From Anisakis pegreffii (taxonomy: Eukaryota; Nematoda; Chromadorea; Rhabditida; Anisakidae), in the NCBI GenBank assembly GCA_035041965.1, contig JAPYMA010000927.1, positions 1-64,000 of the forward strand: 64,000 nucleotides of DNA, written 5' to 3'. Positions 40,001 to 58,294 of the stretch are shown here, piece by piece. The position numbers and the translations under genes were made by a program. Under the pieces are notes generated by a model that saw only the letters and a list, made by a program, of their open reading frames with translations, was not told the DNA's origin and ran no database searches. Each line of letters starts with the position of its first letter. Positions within the stretch are counted from its first letter, which is position 1.

Positions 40001-40716
40001 TATTGTTTAGATAAGTAACTCTTCCAGCCGAGCTGTTGTTGAAAGGGCCGTGAAATTAATAGATTGTTCAATCCAGGCTGAAATGTGAAATGCTATTGCA
40101 CATTTTGACTTTTAAGATCTTCGACCACATTGTTGTTTATTTTGAATCTAAGAAGAAGTTTTGATCAGTTATTGAAATTCAGATAGAAATCCGCCGGAAA
40201 TGACCACCCAATTGTAAGCTAGGTTGGAATCGTTTTATTAGGACAAATAACACAAACATTCGATGAACCAACTGAGAGTCATAACGTTTTTGTCTTTAAG
40301 GGTGATATAATATGCCGATAGGACCACTCGTTGTGTGAAGTTGAATTTGTGGCAAAAGAAATTATGGAAAGTTTCACGGAATCCTTGTTAGACGGACGAG
40401 TAGTATTTTTTGAGGAACGAGTCATGCGAGATTAAGAGAAAATCGGAAGTGTTTAGGCAATTTGCTAGGGCACATGAATCACACATTACTCAACATTGGA
40501 TCGGTGTCCACTCCCTAATTTTACACCCTCTATTTGTTCGGTGATACTCATTGAGTGAACAATCCTCTAACCGAGTATGATGGAAAATTGCTTTCGTTTG
40601 CCGTAACTTCAGCGATCATCAGAGCAAGCATTGAGATCGTCATAAAAATTCTCATCATCTTCCGCTGCTGATAATGTCCTGAATTTTTGCATTCAATCTT
40701 ATCTGTATTGCTCTAT
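37050..40716. other. Gene-poor region with CGGT-rich patch
   Basis: No exon recognised. About 38930-39390 is enriched in CGGT/ACCG words (TTCGGTCTCGGTCGG, GCGGCCATCGAAAATCGAT, GACTGATCGGTCAGCGG) and probably represents an old repeat. ACCGTACGATGAATGCCGTACGGT at 37621-37644 is a short palindromic hairpin. The plus frame at 37212-37508 lacks splice context. Confidence 0.4.
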
Positions 40717-40806
40717 GTGAATAACGACAAATATTACCATATTAATCTCGCTCATCAGATATGTCTGATGAGCGAGATTAATATTGTAATATTTGTCGTT
40801 ATTCAC
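40717..40806. repeat. Near-perfect 90-bp palindrome
   Basis: Arms 40717-40759 and 40764-40806, 43 bp each, are reverse complements with one mismatch; the loop is TATG. The left arm begins GTGAATAACGACAAATATTA and the right ends TAATATTTGTCGTTATTCAC. It carries no open frame and no direct repeat is obvious at its flanks. Confidence 0.95.
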
Positions 40807-42001
40807 AATTACCGAAATCGAACTGAAATGAAATAGCGAACGTTGACTGAGGAATCAAGAGCAACCATTATTGCAGTTTTCGTAATTTTGAATTGGATGA
40901 ATCTTAGTTTAGGTTCAGCCTCATGCTATGACTCAGACTCATATTAATGTATGATCTCAGTCTTTTAATCGCACATATTTTCAAGCTCCGGGCACAATGC
41001 CCAACTCTATTTTCAGCACAATTTTTGACACCTTTCAGGGGAACCCTATTGAACCTATTGGAACATTTGTATTTTGAATGAATATTTAAAGTTTCGTTTG
41101 CAATGTCAACAAATGGATACGACCCATAGTCCATTCAGGTAAGTAGTCTCAACAGCAGCGAATGCGTCAAATGCGATCGTTTTATGGGGATGAAATAATT
41201 CATTGGTTGAATTCAAGCCAATGATAGAGCATGCAATTGCGTATCGATACATAAATCATGCATTTGCATCTCGAGATTCACCCTATTATCAGCATAATGA
41301 TCTTTCAATTGCATTCATTCTAGAATGTGATTACCGCATATCAACCAAGCGTATTCGTTATTTCAAAATAACCCCACACATTCTAATTCACTCATTTCTT
41401 GTCAGTGTAAGACACAGATAAACAAATACACTATACAATTCTTTTGAGTTACGGGAGTATCTCTTCTTATCCTTATTTGAAATTCAGGGGTCATCTTTTC
41501 TCTCATGTGTGAAGATAATTAGTTGAAAGATTAATAATTGTTCCATTGAGACCGAAAGTGATACTTCCAATCTGTTGAAAGTTGTTTAACATAGCAGTAT
41601 ACCTATATTCTTAAATAAAAATATTCTCTTCACCAATGTGCTGAACTTTCCAAAAATGATGTTCTTAAAGAAAGTCGTTTTTTACCAATTCATTGAATGA
41701 ATCTGATAGCACCATATATCTGATAATTGAGGAACTCGAGCTGAGGTTGATATTAGCGAACGTACAGTTTTAGTAGCGATAAAGTAGCTATATTACTGTG
41801 CAAAAGAAGCACAAAACTGAGAATAGAGGTGAGAAAAGGCTCGATTCTGAGCTCAGTAACGATGTTCGTTGACATAAGAGGAATGACACACAGGCGAATA
41901 TTTATTAATCAGAAAGCATGAATGATATCAGATACGAAATGGGACGTTCAGAATCAAATGTGAGCATTTGAAAAGAGCGTATCAGCTAGCGATCAACTTA
42001 C

Positions 42002-42210
42002 TGCCAAATAGCCATCTCAACCGACAACATCTCGAATATCATCCTATCCAGTATGTGTTTCAGCAAAAGTGTGCAGACAACGACTAATTTGCGTGAATGG
42101 ATGAAACGAGAATGCTGCGTAAATTTGATACTTTCTAGACACCCCTTACGTTGATTAATGAAACTAATGAACAAATTCATAGACGCTATTAAATAACTCA
42201 TTACCACATT
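42002..42210 (-). CDS. Candidate exon, unrecognised minus-strand gene
   Basis: A strong minus-strand acceptor (TATTTTTTTCTCAG) precedes 209 open bases that end at a strong donor (GTAAGTTG). The predicted peptide has a hydrophobic start (NVVMSYLIASMNLFISFI), a basic middle and KLVVVCTLLLKHIL. This may be membrane-associated. Splice signals are better than its composition. No family is recognised and flanking exons are uncertain; the candidate at 42942 may belong to the same gene. Confidence 0.35.
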
Positions 42211-42796
42211 CTGAGAAAAAAATACTCCGAGTCCGCTAGTTGAGAATCCAGCCATATTTTCATATTAGATACAATCTTCATGTCTTTTAATACTGTAAAT
42301 GGAATACTTTTTCATCATTCAAGCATTCATTCACCACTAAAGGAGTACAATTTAATTAGTAGTTATTTTGTTACAGTGCTTCATACGTTCACGTTCGATC
42401 ACTTCTATTTAGCTCGAATAGATTAATTTTAATCCAATTTTTACAATGGCAAAAAATCTTGAACGAAACTTACATCGTATAGCTGATTGGTTTTTTTCGA
42501 TGTACGCAAATGTATTTTTCGGGAAAAAAGGTTTACTGTCATCTTCCTAGATTAATTTTGTTCGTATTACTTATGCAATATGGTGGGATTGGTCATCACA
42601 CTTATGAATATCTCAAGATAAGCATTCACCTGAACTGAATATCAATAATCGATGAAAAAGGCAATAAATTGACAATATTTGATCTGGTACTATAATACAG
42701 ATAACATTCTCATCAAAAATCATCAATAAAAGCTCCTCTTGAGAGATACTGAGGTTGCGACGCGAAATGATTTGCATAAAAACGACTACAGTACTA

Positions 42797-42942
42797 TTAA
42801 CATTGGCCAGCGTCCGAATCAGCATATCGATACAACTGATATTTTTTGTATTGCTCGAAATGTAATTTCCAATCGACAATATATTCATTTTGCCAATGAT
42901 CTAACTCTTGCTTCCACCGTACCAACTGGTCACCCATATCAC
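42797..42942 (-). CDS. Candidate Trp-rich exon, unrecognised
   Basis: After the acceptor ATATTTTAG the frame encodes GDMGDQLVRWKQELDHWQNE and continues with further Trp, Tyr, Lys and Glu residues (DWKLHFEQYKKYQ). Regularly spaced aromatics and charged residues suggest a helical, possibly coiled-coil or linker segment. Donors GTTGTA and GTTAAT both occur before the stop at 42797. I considered heme A synthase and YLPM1-like tracts but cannot support either. Confidence 0.35.
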
Positions 42943-43628
42943 CTAAAATATGCGACATTATTATTCGTTTAATTACAAACAAGTAGATGGAAGTATGATG
43001 GAACATGACGTATGAAATCAAACTATTAGCTTACTTTGCACTTTCTTCTGTTGTGAAATACAAAGGAATCAACAAATAACGCATTTATGTTGTTCACAGG
43101 TAAGGCACTGAGTAATCAAATCAGTGCATGTTTAACGAGTCCTCCACGAAAATGAATTCATCACCTAACTCGAAAAAAGTTTATCTAAACGACAAATCTA
43201 CCATCAAAAATTCAGACACCGTACAACAGTCCTGAACAGAAGTATTTTGTACCATAGCATACACATTTTGCTATGCCTTAATATGGCCCATCTTATGAAG
43301 AAGTATTCAGCAAAAATTATGATACCATTTCTGAACTTACTCGCTACTCCTATCCTATGAATGAATCGTAAAATGTTTATGTTTGTTTGTGATGTATTAT
43401 TAAGTACTGTATGTATATTTTTTATTTACCTCGATGAAATTTATGTTTGCATTTAGCTAACTTTATTCAAATTGAAGTGCAACCTTGTTTCTCAATATTT
43501 CATCGCAGTAATTCTTATTTCGTGAAGGCGGCAAGCCCATCAAATGTGCCAATAAGTAAATGAACAAATAAATTGAAACTGTATTATTCAATAAACTGGT
43601 AGAAATCTCTTCCATGGAGGGTTTATCG

Positions 43629-44871
43629 TAGTGTTGTGCAGGGAGAGAAAAATAAGTCGGGGACGGGGAAAGTCCCCGAAAATGGCAGCCGATCGAAAAT
43701 GGTCGGGAACAGGGAGTTTTGGGGAGATAACTCAATCTTATCCCCGTCCCCGACTCTCCGAAGATGTAACTTTGGAACTAGAGTCAGCAGGACCTTGAAA
43801 ACATGAATTTTTGATGGAAAAGCATTGAAGTAAGTGATCTTTAGGCTAGAAATGCGATAACTGCAAAGGCACAATGTAATTCTATTCCCAGTATTTTATT
43901 CAATCACATGAGAAAATGGAGTTTCTGAAAATTGCAATTTTTTTAAAGGCAAAAATAGCAAAAAAATAGCATAGCAGATAGAGTTTTTAGAGTTTAGCAA
44001 AAAAATAGTTTTCGAAAAAATAGCAAAATAATAGCAAAATTTCATTGACAAAAACAAGAGAGAATATACGCTCTACTCCTGCAGTTTTCTACTACACTCA
44101 CCTATGCAGACATATTACATGTCACCGTGCAGCTCTCGAAATATTCTTAATCGTGGGAAAGAATTAATTCACGGATTCATGAACTCAAAATTTCGTTGAA
44201 TTTTGTTGCTCTTGGTTCTCATTAGAAAATGTGATTATCTTCATTAGTCTAAATAGAAATGCATCCAGATGAGCGTGAAATAAACTAATGAAGAGCAGAA
44301 TAATCAGTTGAATGTTCAATGAAATGCTACACAAAAGTTCATCAAGCTGTTGTTGCTCATGCCACCCGTCTGACTTGCATCAATTTCCCTGACAATTCAT
44401 CGATGACAGATGGCAAACAACGAGGATGATTGCATATGAATGAGCTGGGAATGATTAAGGCTTGCTTCAAGATGGACCCACTATCAAAATTAATACAAAT
44501 CGACCTGTTTTATCAAATCCCGAGATTCCATGATTTTTCAAAACTTAAATCCTAAGATCGGAATTAGAACTGAAACCTTGGGATCACCTGTAAACCCTAG
44601 CTGAGACAGGATGGTAGTGGGGCTTTAAAGGTAAACATGCTGGCAAAGACCGAATTTTCAACTTCAAATTGCTCGCAAGGGCCGGGTAGATTAGAATTTT
44701 TTTCGGGGAGTTTCGAGGAGTCTCCCTGAAATTTCGGAGAAAGCCGACAATTCTGTAGAAGTCGGGGACGGGGAATGTCCCCGAAAATGGCCGCCATCGA
44801 AAATGGTTGGAGACGGGGATTCGGGGACGGGGACGGGGACCTCGAATTCGAGGACTCCTCGCACAACACTA
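43629..44871. mobile_element. hAT-like non-autonomous element with 8-bp target duplication
   Basis: Ends are TAGTGTTGTGC and GCACAACACTA, perfect 11-bp inverted repeats. GTTTATCG flanks both sides (43621-43628 and 44872-44879), an exact 8-bp target-site duplication. The TAGTG terminus plus 8-bp duplication is the hAT pattern. The end regions share a direct block, AGTCGGGGACGGGGAA then GTCCCCGAAAATGGC. The interior (43930-44040) is AT-rich and contains ATAGCAAAAAAATAGC repeats; a copy of the repeat at window bases 1-315 lies at 44184-44487 in inverted orientation. No transposase is present. Confidence 0.85.
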
Positions 44872-45060
44872 GTTTATCGGATAATGGAGTGAGTCAAGTA
44901 TTGAAATGGTTTCTTCTTTTCGAGAATAATCAGTGAGTGCATATATATTTGATAATGAAAAACGTTTGATGATAATTGCCAGTAATAAATGGCAGACATA
45001 TGCAGTATATAGTGCTTTAATCGTTTGTCATTTCTATTGCATCTTGATGAATGCGTTCAG

Positions 45061-45300
45061 TACCTGATTGCTAATCGAGTCAAATATATGAACAATGATC
45101 GCCGGCTGCTCTCGCCAACAACGAGCAATTTAAATAATCTCTTCGATTGCAAGATGTGTTTAAGAGAGACGAAGAATACTGCATTCAGTTTTCCAGTGGA
45201 AATCATGATAATGTCGAGTGAGATCGAGAAACAAACTGACTACACCAAACACTCTTTCGCTGATATTGAAAACTCAAGTTCTGACAATGAGTTCACTTGA
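45061..45300 (+). CDS. Candidate terminal exon, unrecognised
   Basis: After an acceptor GCGTTCAG, 80 codons are open to TGA 45298-45300. Composition is coding-like: LFDCKMCLRETKN contains a CxxC, and the end is acidic and Ser-rich (FADIENSSSDNEFT). No upstream exon could be joined; the hAT-like element ends only 190 bp upstream and may have separated it from the rest of the gene. Confidence 0.35.
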   Translation, partial: YLIANRVKYMNNDRRLLSPTTSNLNNLFDCKMCLRETKNTAFSFPVEIMIMSSEIEKQTDYTKHSFADIENSSSDNEFT

Positions 45301-45782
45301 TTCAAAATACGACACCATTTTCTAAGCTTCAACCGAATCAAACATGCCTTTTGCTTATTTTTATTGGGACACTCAAGCTGATGTAGCGTTACGAAAGTCA
45401 TTTATTTTCATTAGAGTGAAAAGCCAACTGATTTCACTGATTTTGGGCATCTTGCGTAGCATGCTTGAAAATAGCTTAATTAGTCCTCGAACGACTGGAA
45501 TTTTTTCATGGCATCGGAGAGGAAGTTGACCTTTCAGACCCAGCTTTATCCATTCCACCAGTACTCGTGATAGGAGATTTTTTAATGTTGCTTTAACACG
45601 TGCTGATGCTTGTAATAGTTGTTCGGTAGCTAAGTACGAAAATAAACGAAAACATCATTCCATCACCATGTTTCCGAGTGACAAAATAGCAAAACGACTG
45701 ACCGTCTAGGGCAAGTTTTGCAACGAACTACTCGTGAAATCTACACTAGTTTTTGGATCTTGCTGTGTGATTTTCGTTTTGT

Positions 45783-46118
45783 GTGTGCTATGTAGTTATA
45801 CCTCCTAAAGTATCCTCAGGTGATGAAATTAGTAAATGTTTTAATAATGGTGTGCAAGCACGCATGGAGTCGTTTAAACAAATGAGATGTTTTTTATGCA
45901 CAACTGAAAGGCTAGTCCTCTTCGTAATCATAAATTTGCATCCAAATGTTAAAGATAACAATTTACATTCAATGTTTCTAAGGATGCTGGTTGGTTTTCT
46001 AAGGATGCTGGCAGGAAGCACTGTTTCCCCAATCAGCTTCACCGTATGTCAAAAATGCATATTCACAACTCATACTGAACTTTCAAATGATGTGTTGTCT
46101 GAAACGTTTGCTGACTAA
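45783..46118 (+). CDS. Weak open frame with two CxxC motifs
   Basis: A 111-codon plus frame with MRCFLC and VCQKC, 60 residues apart, and a tandem duplication of TTTCTAAGGATGCTGG in between. The arrangement is loosely zinc-finger-like but the histidine spacing does not fit a classical C2H2 finger. The antisense strand is also open over 84 codons. Could be a decayed exon. Confidence 0.2.
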   Translation: MCYVVIPPKVSSGDEISKCFNNGVQARMESFKQMRCFLCTTERLVLFVIINLHPNVKDNNLHSMFLRMLVGFLRMLAGSTVSPISFTVCQKCIFTTHTELSNDVLSETFAD

Positions 46119-46927
46119 TTCGTTATAGATTTTCTCATTATATTTATGATGTTGATTTTATTGTTTTCTGTGTTGCTGCATCCTTGTTTCATCTTTATTG
46201 TCCAACTATAACTAAGTTGAGAAAACAAAATCATTTCCCACGGTTTGCACTTTTTGAATAGTATCTTGAAACATCAAATTTTTATTAGCAACTTTCCTGT
46301 CTGCTACTTTATTATGCTCTCACTGATCTTCACTGTCGTTTTCCTCTTTTAAACTACTTTGCAGTTCCGTATAAAAGAACGATAATAAAATTTTGCTTTA
46401 CAGTTCATGCTACAATGTCCTCTGGTTTGCATTTGCTGATTGCACAGCTCGTACTACCTAATTCATTATTCTGATGTATCTCTTGACACATTAGCAAGTT
46501 GGAATTCCATTAGAGTGACAAGTATTATCGTTTCACAGGCTTGAAAACGTCTTAATACCGACGCAATTGTCGGGCCAGAGAAGTCCGGCTCGTTACCGAT
46601 GCTATAAAATGCTCAGCGTAGCGCGCACGATCCGTAAAGAAATTTTTTTTTTCCAGTTGAGGTCAGGCAAGTGAACAAAGTCACAAAGGTTCGGATCTGT
46701 AACTACAATATTGGATTACTGAAAGTTGGCACGGGTCTCTTATACCACATCGTTGTAGGAGGACTAAACGCGAGCGAGCACTGACTTCGTAATTGCAATA
46801 TTAAGATTTGACTGCAATCCGATGTAGCTTTGCGGCTAGGTTCAACAGTAGCAGAATGAGGGATAGTAGCGCGTCTTGAGAAAACTTCATATGTATCGAT
46901 AGAGTGACGACATTAAAGAGCTGCTCT
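46119..46927. other. Intergenic; 3' flank of the acetylcholinesterase gene
   Basis: No exon seen. Minus-strand AATAAA words occur (plus TTTATT near 46155 and 46280) 650-770 bases after the AChE stop codon; either could be the polyadenylation signal. Confidence 0.35.
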
Positions 46928-53043
<6,116 letters not shown>

Positions 53044-54656
53044 CGTTTTACGTTTTCATTTTGGAGAATGTGAACGGTTGTACTGAGTTTTACAATTATC
53101 TGAAATGTTTTTTGGCAGTTCAATGCTGTAATAAATCAAATCAAACGGACGTTGAGGAAAGAAAAATTGATTGATTAAAAAACGACGCACATCAGTGACA
53201 GTTAAATTCAATATGTTTAAGGAAATTTATTCGTGAATTCAATTAAATATTGTAAGAGGGATGCTTAAACGTCGCCTCATTACAATCGATTTGACATACA
53301 TCTCACGGGTAGAAAATCGGAATAAAGTTTAACTGCCATCTTCCAGATTGGAATGATTTGTTATTGAAAGGATGAAAATAGATTATGATAAAAATCGCAG
53401 TTGTTTTATAGGTGTACAAAAGCTAAATAAAGAGCTGAAATGAACGAAAATGCGGCGAAGTGCGATGACGTGAAGTTGCAAAAAGAGTTCTTGACGTATG
53501 CACGAAAGTGTGAAGCTTAGCGAGGCGTAGCAATGAATGAAACGCAATTCTGTCATTACAGATCAAATGCATTGAGTGCTCGGTGGTGGCTCTAGTTGGC
53601 TGATTTGATGCGAGATGGTGTAAAATTGCAACGAAAAAGTCAGTTGTTATCGGTTATGTCGTTTGTTCATTTCATATCCTCTTGATCATCACTGATGTTC
53701 CAAATGGCTGCGTGCTGCTGTTACGTCATCGTACATTTACTGAAAACATGGCCGTTAATTCTGAGCTAGGTGGGGATTTTTATTTATGTATTTACTCGAA
53801 TGGGCTCTATACTACTCAAAATGCTTTCCCTGCATTCATAACCATAAAATGAAACAGTTGTTCGAGTCAGCCAAACCCATGAAACATCAAAAATTTAACA
53901 TGATTAATGCAATCGCAAATTTGGACATAATGGGAAATTTAACTACGGTTGGAACTGAACAAATCCAGCTTCTTATTTTAAATCATTTAATTAGCAGATA
54001 GCCAAAGGAAGAGAGTTTGTATTTGACGCCTGCGCTAAACGAAAACAGATTCTTTGCTAAGCGTGTTCCGGTAGAAAATGATTAGGTGATTTATTCTTGT
54101 CGATACAGCCTTATAAGAGTTGCACATCATTTTGCATGGGTGGACACCAACAATCAAAATTTTGCTGACGATGGCGCTAAGTTGTTCGACCAAAGTAAAA
54201 GTATCGACGATAATTGCTGACCATATTCTTTAATTTCGGGCTTACAGCAGTTGAATTTTTCAGGATGAATAGAAATTAGTTTAACTTAATATAACTTAAT
54301 AATTAATACAATTTATGATAATATTTTTCGATGTTCGTTCATCAAAGAGAACACTTGCAAATCTTCATCGCAATCTTTTATTCACAATAGGTAACGTTAC
54401 AAGCATGCTCTGAGTAATCTCATTCCAATTTTGTTCAAATATTCGCAGTGAATCACCGTGCCCATAACGAATTTTTAACCGTTCAAAGTGCTTGAAGAAA
54501 AACATCGTCTCCATTGATTCTAGCAATTTTTCAGTTTGATATTAACAATTTCAAATATGAATTCTTTCAAATTTCAAACCTCCTAGAATAATTTCACATT
54601 ATTTGTGTGACATTTCACTCTATTCATCATCGCAATGATATAGTTAATTTACACAG
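53044..54656. other. Intergenic, no gene seen
   Basis: Presumed promoter side of the minus-strand AChE gene. A short plus frame from ATG near 53442 encodes 26 residues and then stops. Plus frame 53786-54001 is AT-rich without motifs. Confidence 0.4.
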
Positions 54657-54863
54657 GCCACAATTTCGTTCTACGGGATTGTATGCCATCTCCTGCGGAA
54701 TGTGAGCTATGAGTTCATAGCTCCTTTTGGGAATTGCCTAAGGACGCCGCTCTCTGAGAGATTTTCAGTATTTCTCGAAAACTTATTACTCCGAGCAAAT
54801 GACTACACGCGAAACGCACATATTTCGTTGTCGATTCCGACCCAATTTTCAATGGAAAATTGA
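54657..54863 (+). CDS. Orphan open frame, possible exon
   Basis: After the acceptor ATTTACACAG a plus frame stays open for 68 codons to TGA, with a coding-like residue mix (PLSERFSVFLENLLLRANDY). It lacks an in-frame ATG until its end. I see no partner exons and no family. Confidence 0.25.
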   Translation, partial: ATISFYGIVCHLLRNVSYEFIAPFGNCLRTPLSERFSVFLENLLLRANDYTRNAHISLSIPTQFSMEN

Positions 54864-57800
54864 TCGTTAATGTTCTGCTGCACAATCAACGGATCGAACA
54901 CGAAGATAATTAAATCATTTCATCTCGTCTACACTGCGTTATCCTTCCCAGAACTCTATGATTCAGCTTCTAAATGAATCAGTGGTTGGAATTCAAAGCT
55001 GCTTTCGCTTATTACATTTCATTGGTACGGTTGCAGTTCGGATGCTGGTTCGGTCGAATTCCTAACGGTGGCGATTTTTTTTTTGACGATTTTTTGGCTT
55101 TATTCATGTCGGCACTGTGTTCTCCAATTTTTTTCTCAAAGTGAGGCTCATCTTCACTGCAGTCAATATTGAGGCTGATGCTCACACCGAGGCTGAAGTT
55201 GGTGCGTACGATTGCGGTGAAGTTGATGCTTATTGCTAGGCTTAGTCTGAGGTTAATGCTTAGACTAACCTGGCTTAGGATGAAGTTCATGCCAGGGCCG
55301 CAGTCGAATCTCGGATGGGGCTAATTGTAAGGATGATCGCCATGAGGAGTCCTCTGTCGAAATTAGTTTCCCCGCTTCGTTTACCACACAATATCATACT
55401 CCACTGCGAAGATTTTTATCTCATTTATATACATGATCACAAATCTGGCATCATTAAACGAAAGCCGAAAATTGCCAATGAGATCTGTGCAACACTGCTT
55501 ATATCTTCTGGATTTTATTGCTTGTTTAAAGTTTGATGTTGTTCATTATGTTTGCCAGAAACAGTTGCAAACGAAGATTGTACAACTGAAATAGAGGGAA
55601 GCGTCACTTGTTCGCATTGCAGTGGCCACTTTCTGAAGACTCTTATTTTGGGGAATAGTTTCGTATTATTAATACTTGTACGATGTTGTACTCTGTTCAT
55701 CATCGTGGCGCTAAAATTAACCAGTGTAAATTGGGAATGGATGCACAAAGCAATCAAATTCTCTAGCGGCTAGTCAGTGTTGTATCTCTTGCAACAGAAA
55801 TAATTGCTGATGAGATGTGAAAGTGACAAGTCAACAACGATGCAGCAATTTATTGCTTTTTTTAATAATGATATAAGCACGGAATCATCCATCGCGTATG
55901 GAAAAACATAAACTTCGATGGTATATACAAAAGATAATTTATGCATAATGTTTACATTCATTACAAATTAAACAACGTTGAAAATGTAGGATAAAAATAA
56001 ATTTCATCTGAAACTGATGATAATTACGACTAACATGAAGTGTGCAAATCAGTGGTGAGCAATATTCTGCTACTAACGCAACTACCTTGTTTGGTATCGC
56101 ATTAGCTCGCCACTTTTTTTATGTAGCGTAAATTTCACGTAGTGATAACTTCCGTTACAATAATTTTTTAGCGGCCTAAAGTAGCGATAGTTTGCGCTAT
56201 TTTCTTTCGATAGCATTTTATCGAATTACTTTTTCAAAGTTCCGCTAGCTCGCCACTTTTCGTCTGCAAAGGAATGTTTATTTTCCCAACATCAAGACAT
56301 TTAAAATACAGATTAGCACTCTAGCACCGACAAGTGCTAAATTCGACCTCATCGTACTCGTGTTCGTTTCAACGGGTCGAAGTTGAATATTCAACAATAC
56401 TTCAACTAATTACTATACGTGCATCATTAATCCGTCTAAGCTCACTAAGTTGTGTGGCTCACTAACTAGTAAGTTGAGAAATAGTGCAATGAAGTTCCCT
56501 TCATTTCTCGCTAGGAAGGAATATAATAAGTGCCAAACGGTTCAGTCTTTCAGACGAAGTGCGCAACGTATTGACATTCTTGAAACGGAGTGAGGTGGGC
56601 TTCAACCAGTTGACTGATTCATCTTTTAGCTTTGTTGTCGTGAATTGGTTATTTTCCCATTGCTAAACATTGTTTTCGTTATTGACTGGTGCTTGTTGTT
56701 GTTGAAATGATTGACTGCTGCTGAATGATTACATAAAAGTTTTCAACTGTTTAATGGTGTAATAAGGTTTTTCTCTGGACAGATCAGCGATGAGATTGCA
56801 AATTTTAGGGGAGGATTTGAAAGCAGCAATTAATAGATTAATTTTGCTGAGTAGTGTTTCAGCGAAAACTACTGCTATAATTTCCGATTAGCAGCACTTT
56901 TAGTGAAATATTTTGTTAATTTTTCGTCAGTGGCATCACTAGCGAAGTATTTTTAACAAACCAAAATAGTTATCTATCAAACTTAATGTTTTGGTGGGAA
57001 TATCACAAAATCGTGGCAGTTGCTACATTACGAGCCGGGTGCAACGAATAGCCAGCTATGCAATTTATCCAAGTTTCCGTTTATCCAATACTTCCTTACG
57101 CCGTCCGTCGCTCTAGTAATGAAATAATGCTGTACATGGGGAGGGTTTCCGGTTAGTCTGGAAAATTTTATTTTCGTTATACTTATATTCAACGCTTCCG
57201 TATCCTTGATGAAACAGTCGTTTCAAATTGGACTTGATCTTCTTACCTAGAAATATTTCTAGTGAATTATGATATCCCTGAATCAGACTATTCGTTTTCG
57301 TCATCATATTTCCGAAGTGGTTCCAAATATACTGACAAATGAACGGTTATAATTTTGTCCAAAAATCAATCCTGTTTATTGAGCCTGCCGTTAAAAATTT
57401 GCTCAACCGCAAGTGGAATGCTGTAATACTTGGAATAAATAATATCAACTCAAGTGTATATGAGGTAAATTACGAATTAGCGGTTCGCTTTTTCCACAAC
57501 ACGTATTGTGCTTGATAAGGTGCTTGTCAAAATACACTTTGCTCAGACGAAGCTGTCGGTAGGGGAGAGAAAGCGCGGTTTTGCTATCCATTGATACTCA
57601 TCTCGACTATGACTTTAGAGAACGTTCATAATCTCGAACTTGGACGGTACTTTTCAAATAACCGGAGTTCATCGTTGAACACGTGAAGAATGAACAATGA
57701 AAAACGCATGACTACAGAAGGAATTTGAACGAACGACCTAATCGCCACTTGATTACACGTCACATATTTACATACGAACTCATGTGGTATTCTAAGCCTT

Positions 57801-58294
57801 ACCATTATCACGTACGAGATACCTATTCCTTAAAGATGCTTGATTGAAGCTGATCGTGAATGTGTTCTGCATTAACTGTTCTTTCTTTGGAAACTTCATA
57901 TCTCCTCAAGAAGTGTACTTCAATTACGCCTATTGCTTGTTTTCTACGATACCAATTTAGCAACTAATGATTACATTCGTTTATTTCTTTCTGTCACTGT
58001 TTATTTTTTATTGTCTAAACGAGAATGATATGGATAAACGAGGTCACGTCAAGACGGATACGAAGTTCCTCCCGCGTTCACATCTCTGAGCCTTCATCGT
58101 AAGGTATCGGACTTGTCGTTAGTGACGATCGGTTACCAATCTTTTATGCTGGCTGACATGTCAGTGATTATTCGCTTGCCTCAAGCTAAACTCGTATATG
58201 CGGATTATGATTGATTGATTGGTTGATTATTCGTTTATGATTTACGACAGATGGACATTTAATGATGTTGTATGATCATTCACATTGGTTGTAA
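54864..58294. other. Intergenic with degenerate repeats
   Basis: 55130-55300 holds degenerate GAGGCTGA(A/T)G(C/T)T repeats; similar words occur at 22080-22140 and 40910-40960. AGCTCGCCACTTTT occurs twice at about 56105 and 56248 in a patch rich in TAGCG. A plus frame at 55552-55773 has a CSHC motif and a hydrophobic stretch but no supporting splice structure. No gene called. Confidence 0.4.

Noticed and set aside
42797..42942. Heme A synthase (COX15) exon
   Set aside because: The resemblance is limited to a few aromatic residues, and the conserved histidine-bearing membrane segments are not found nearby.
55552..55773. Plus-strand frame with CSHC and hydrophobic stretch, loosely like TMEM55/PIP4P
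   Set aside because: The second cysteine pair expected in that family is missing and no neighbouring exon supports it.
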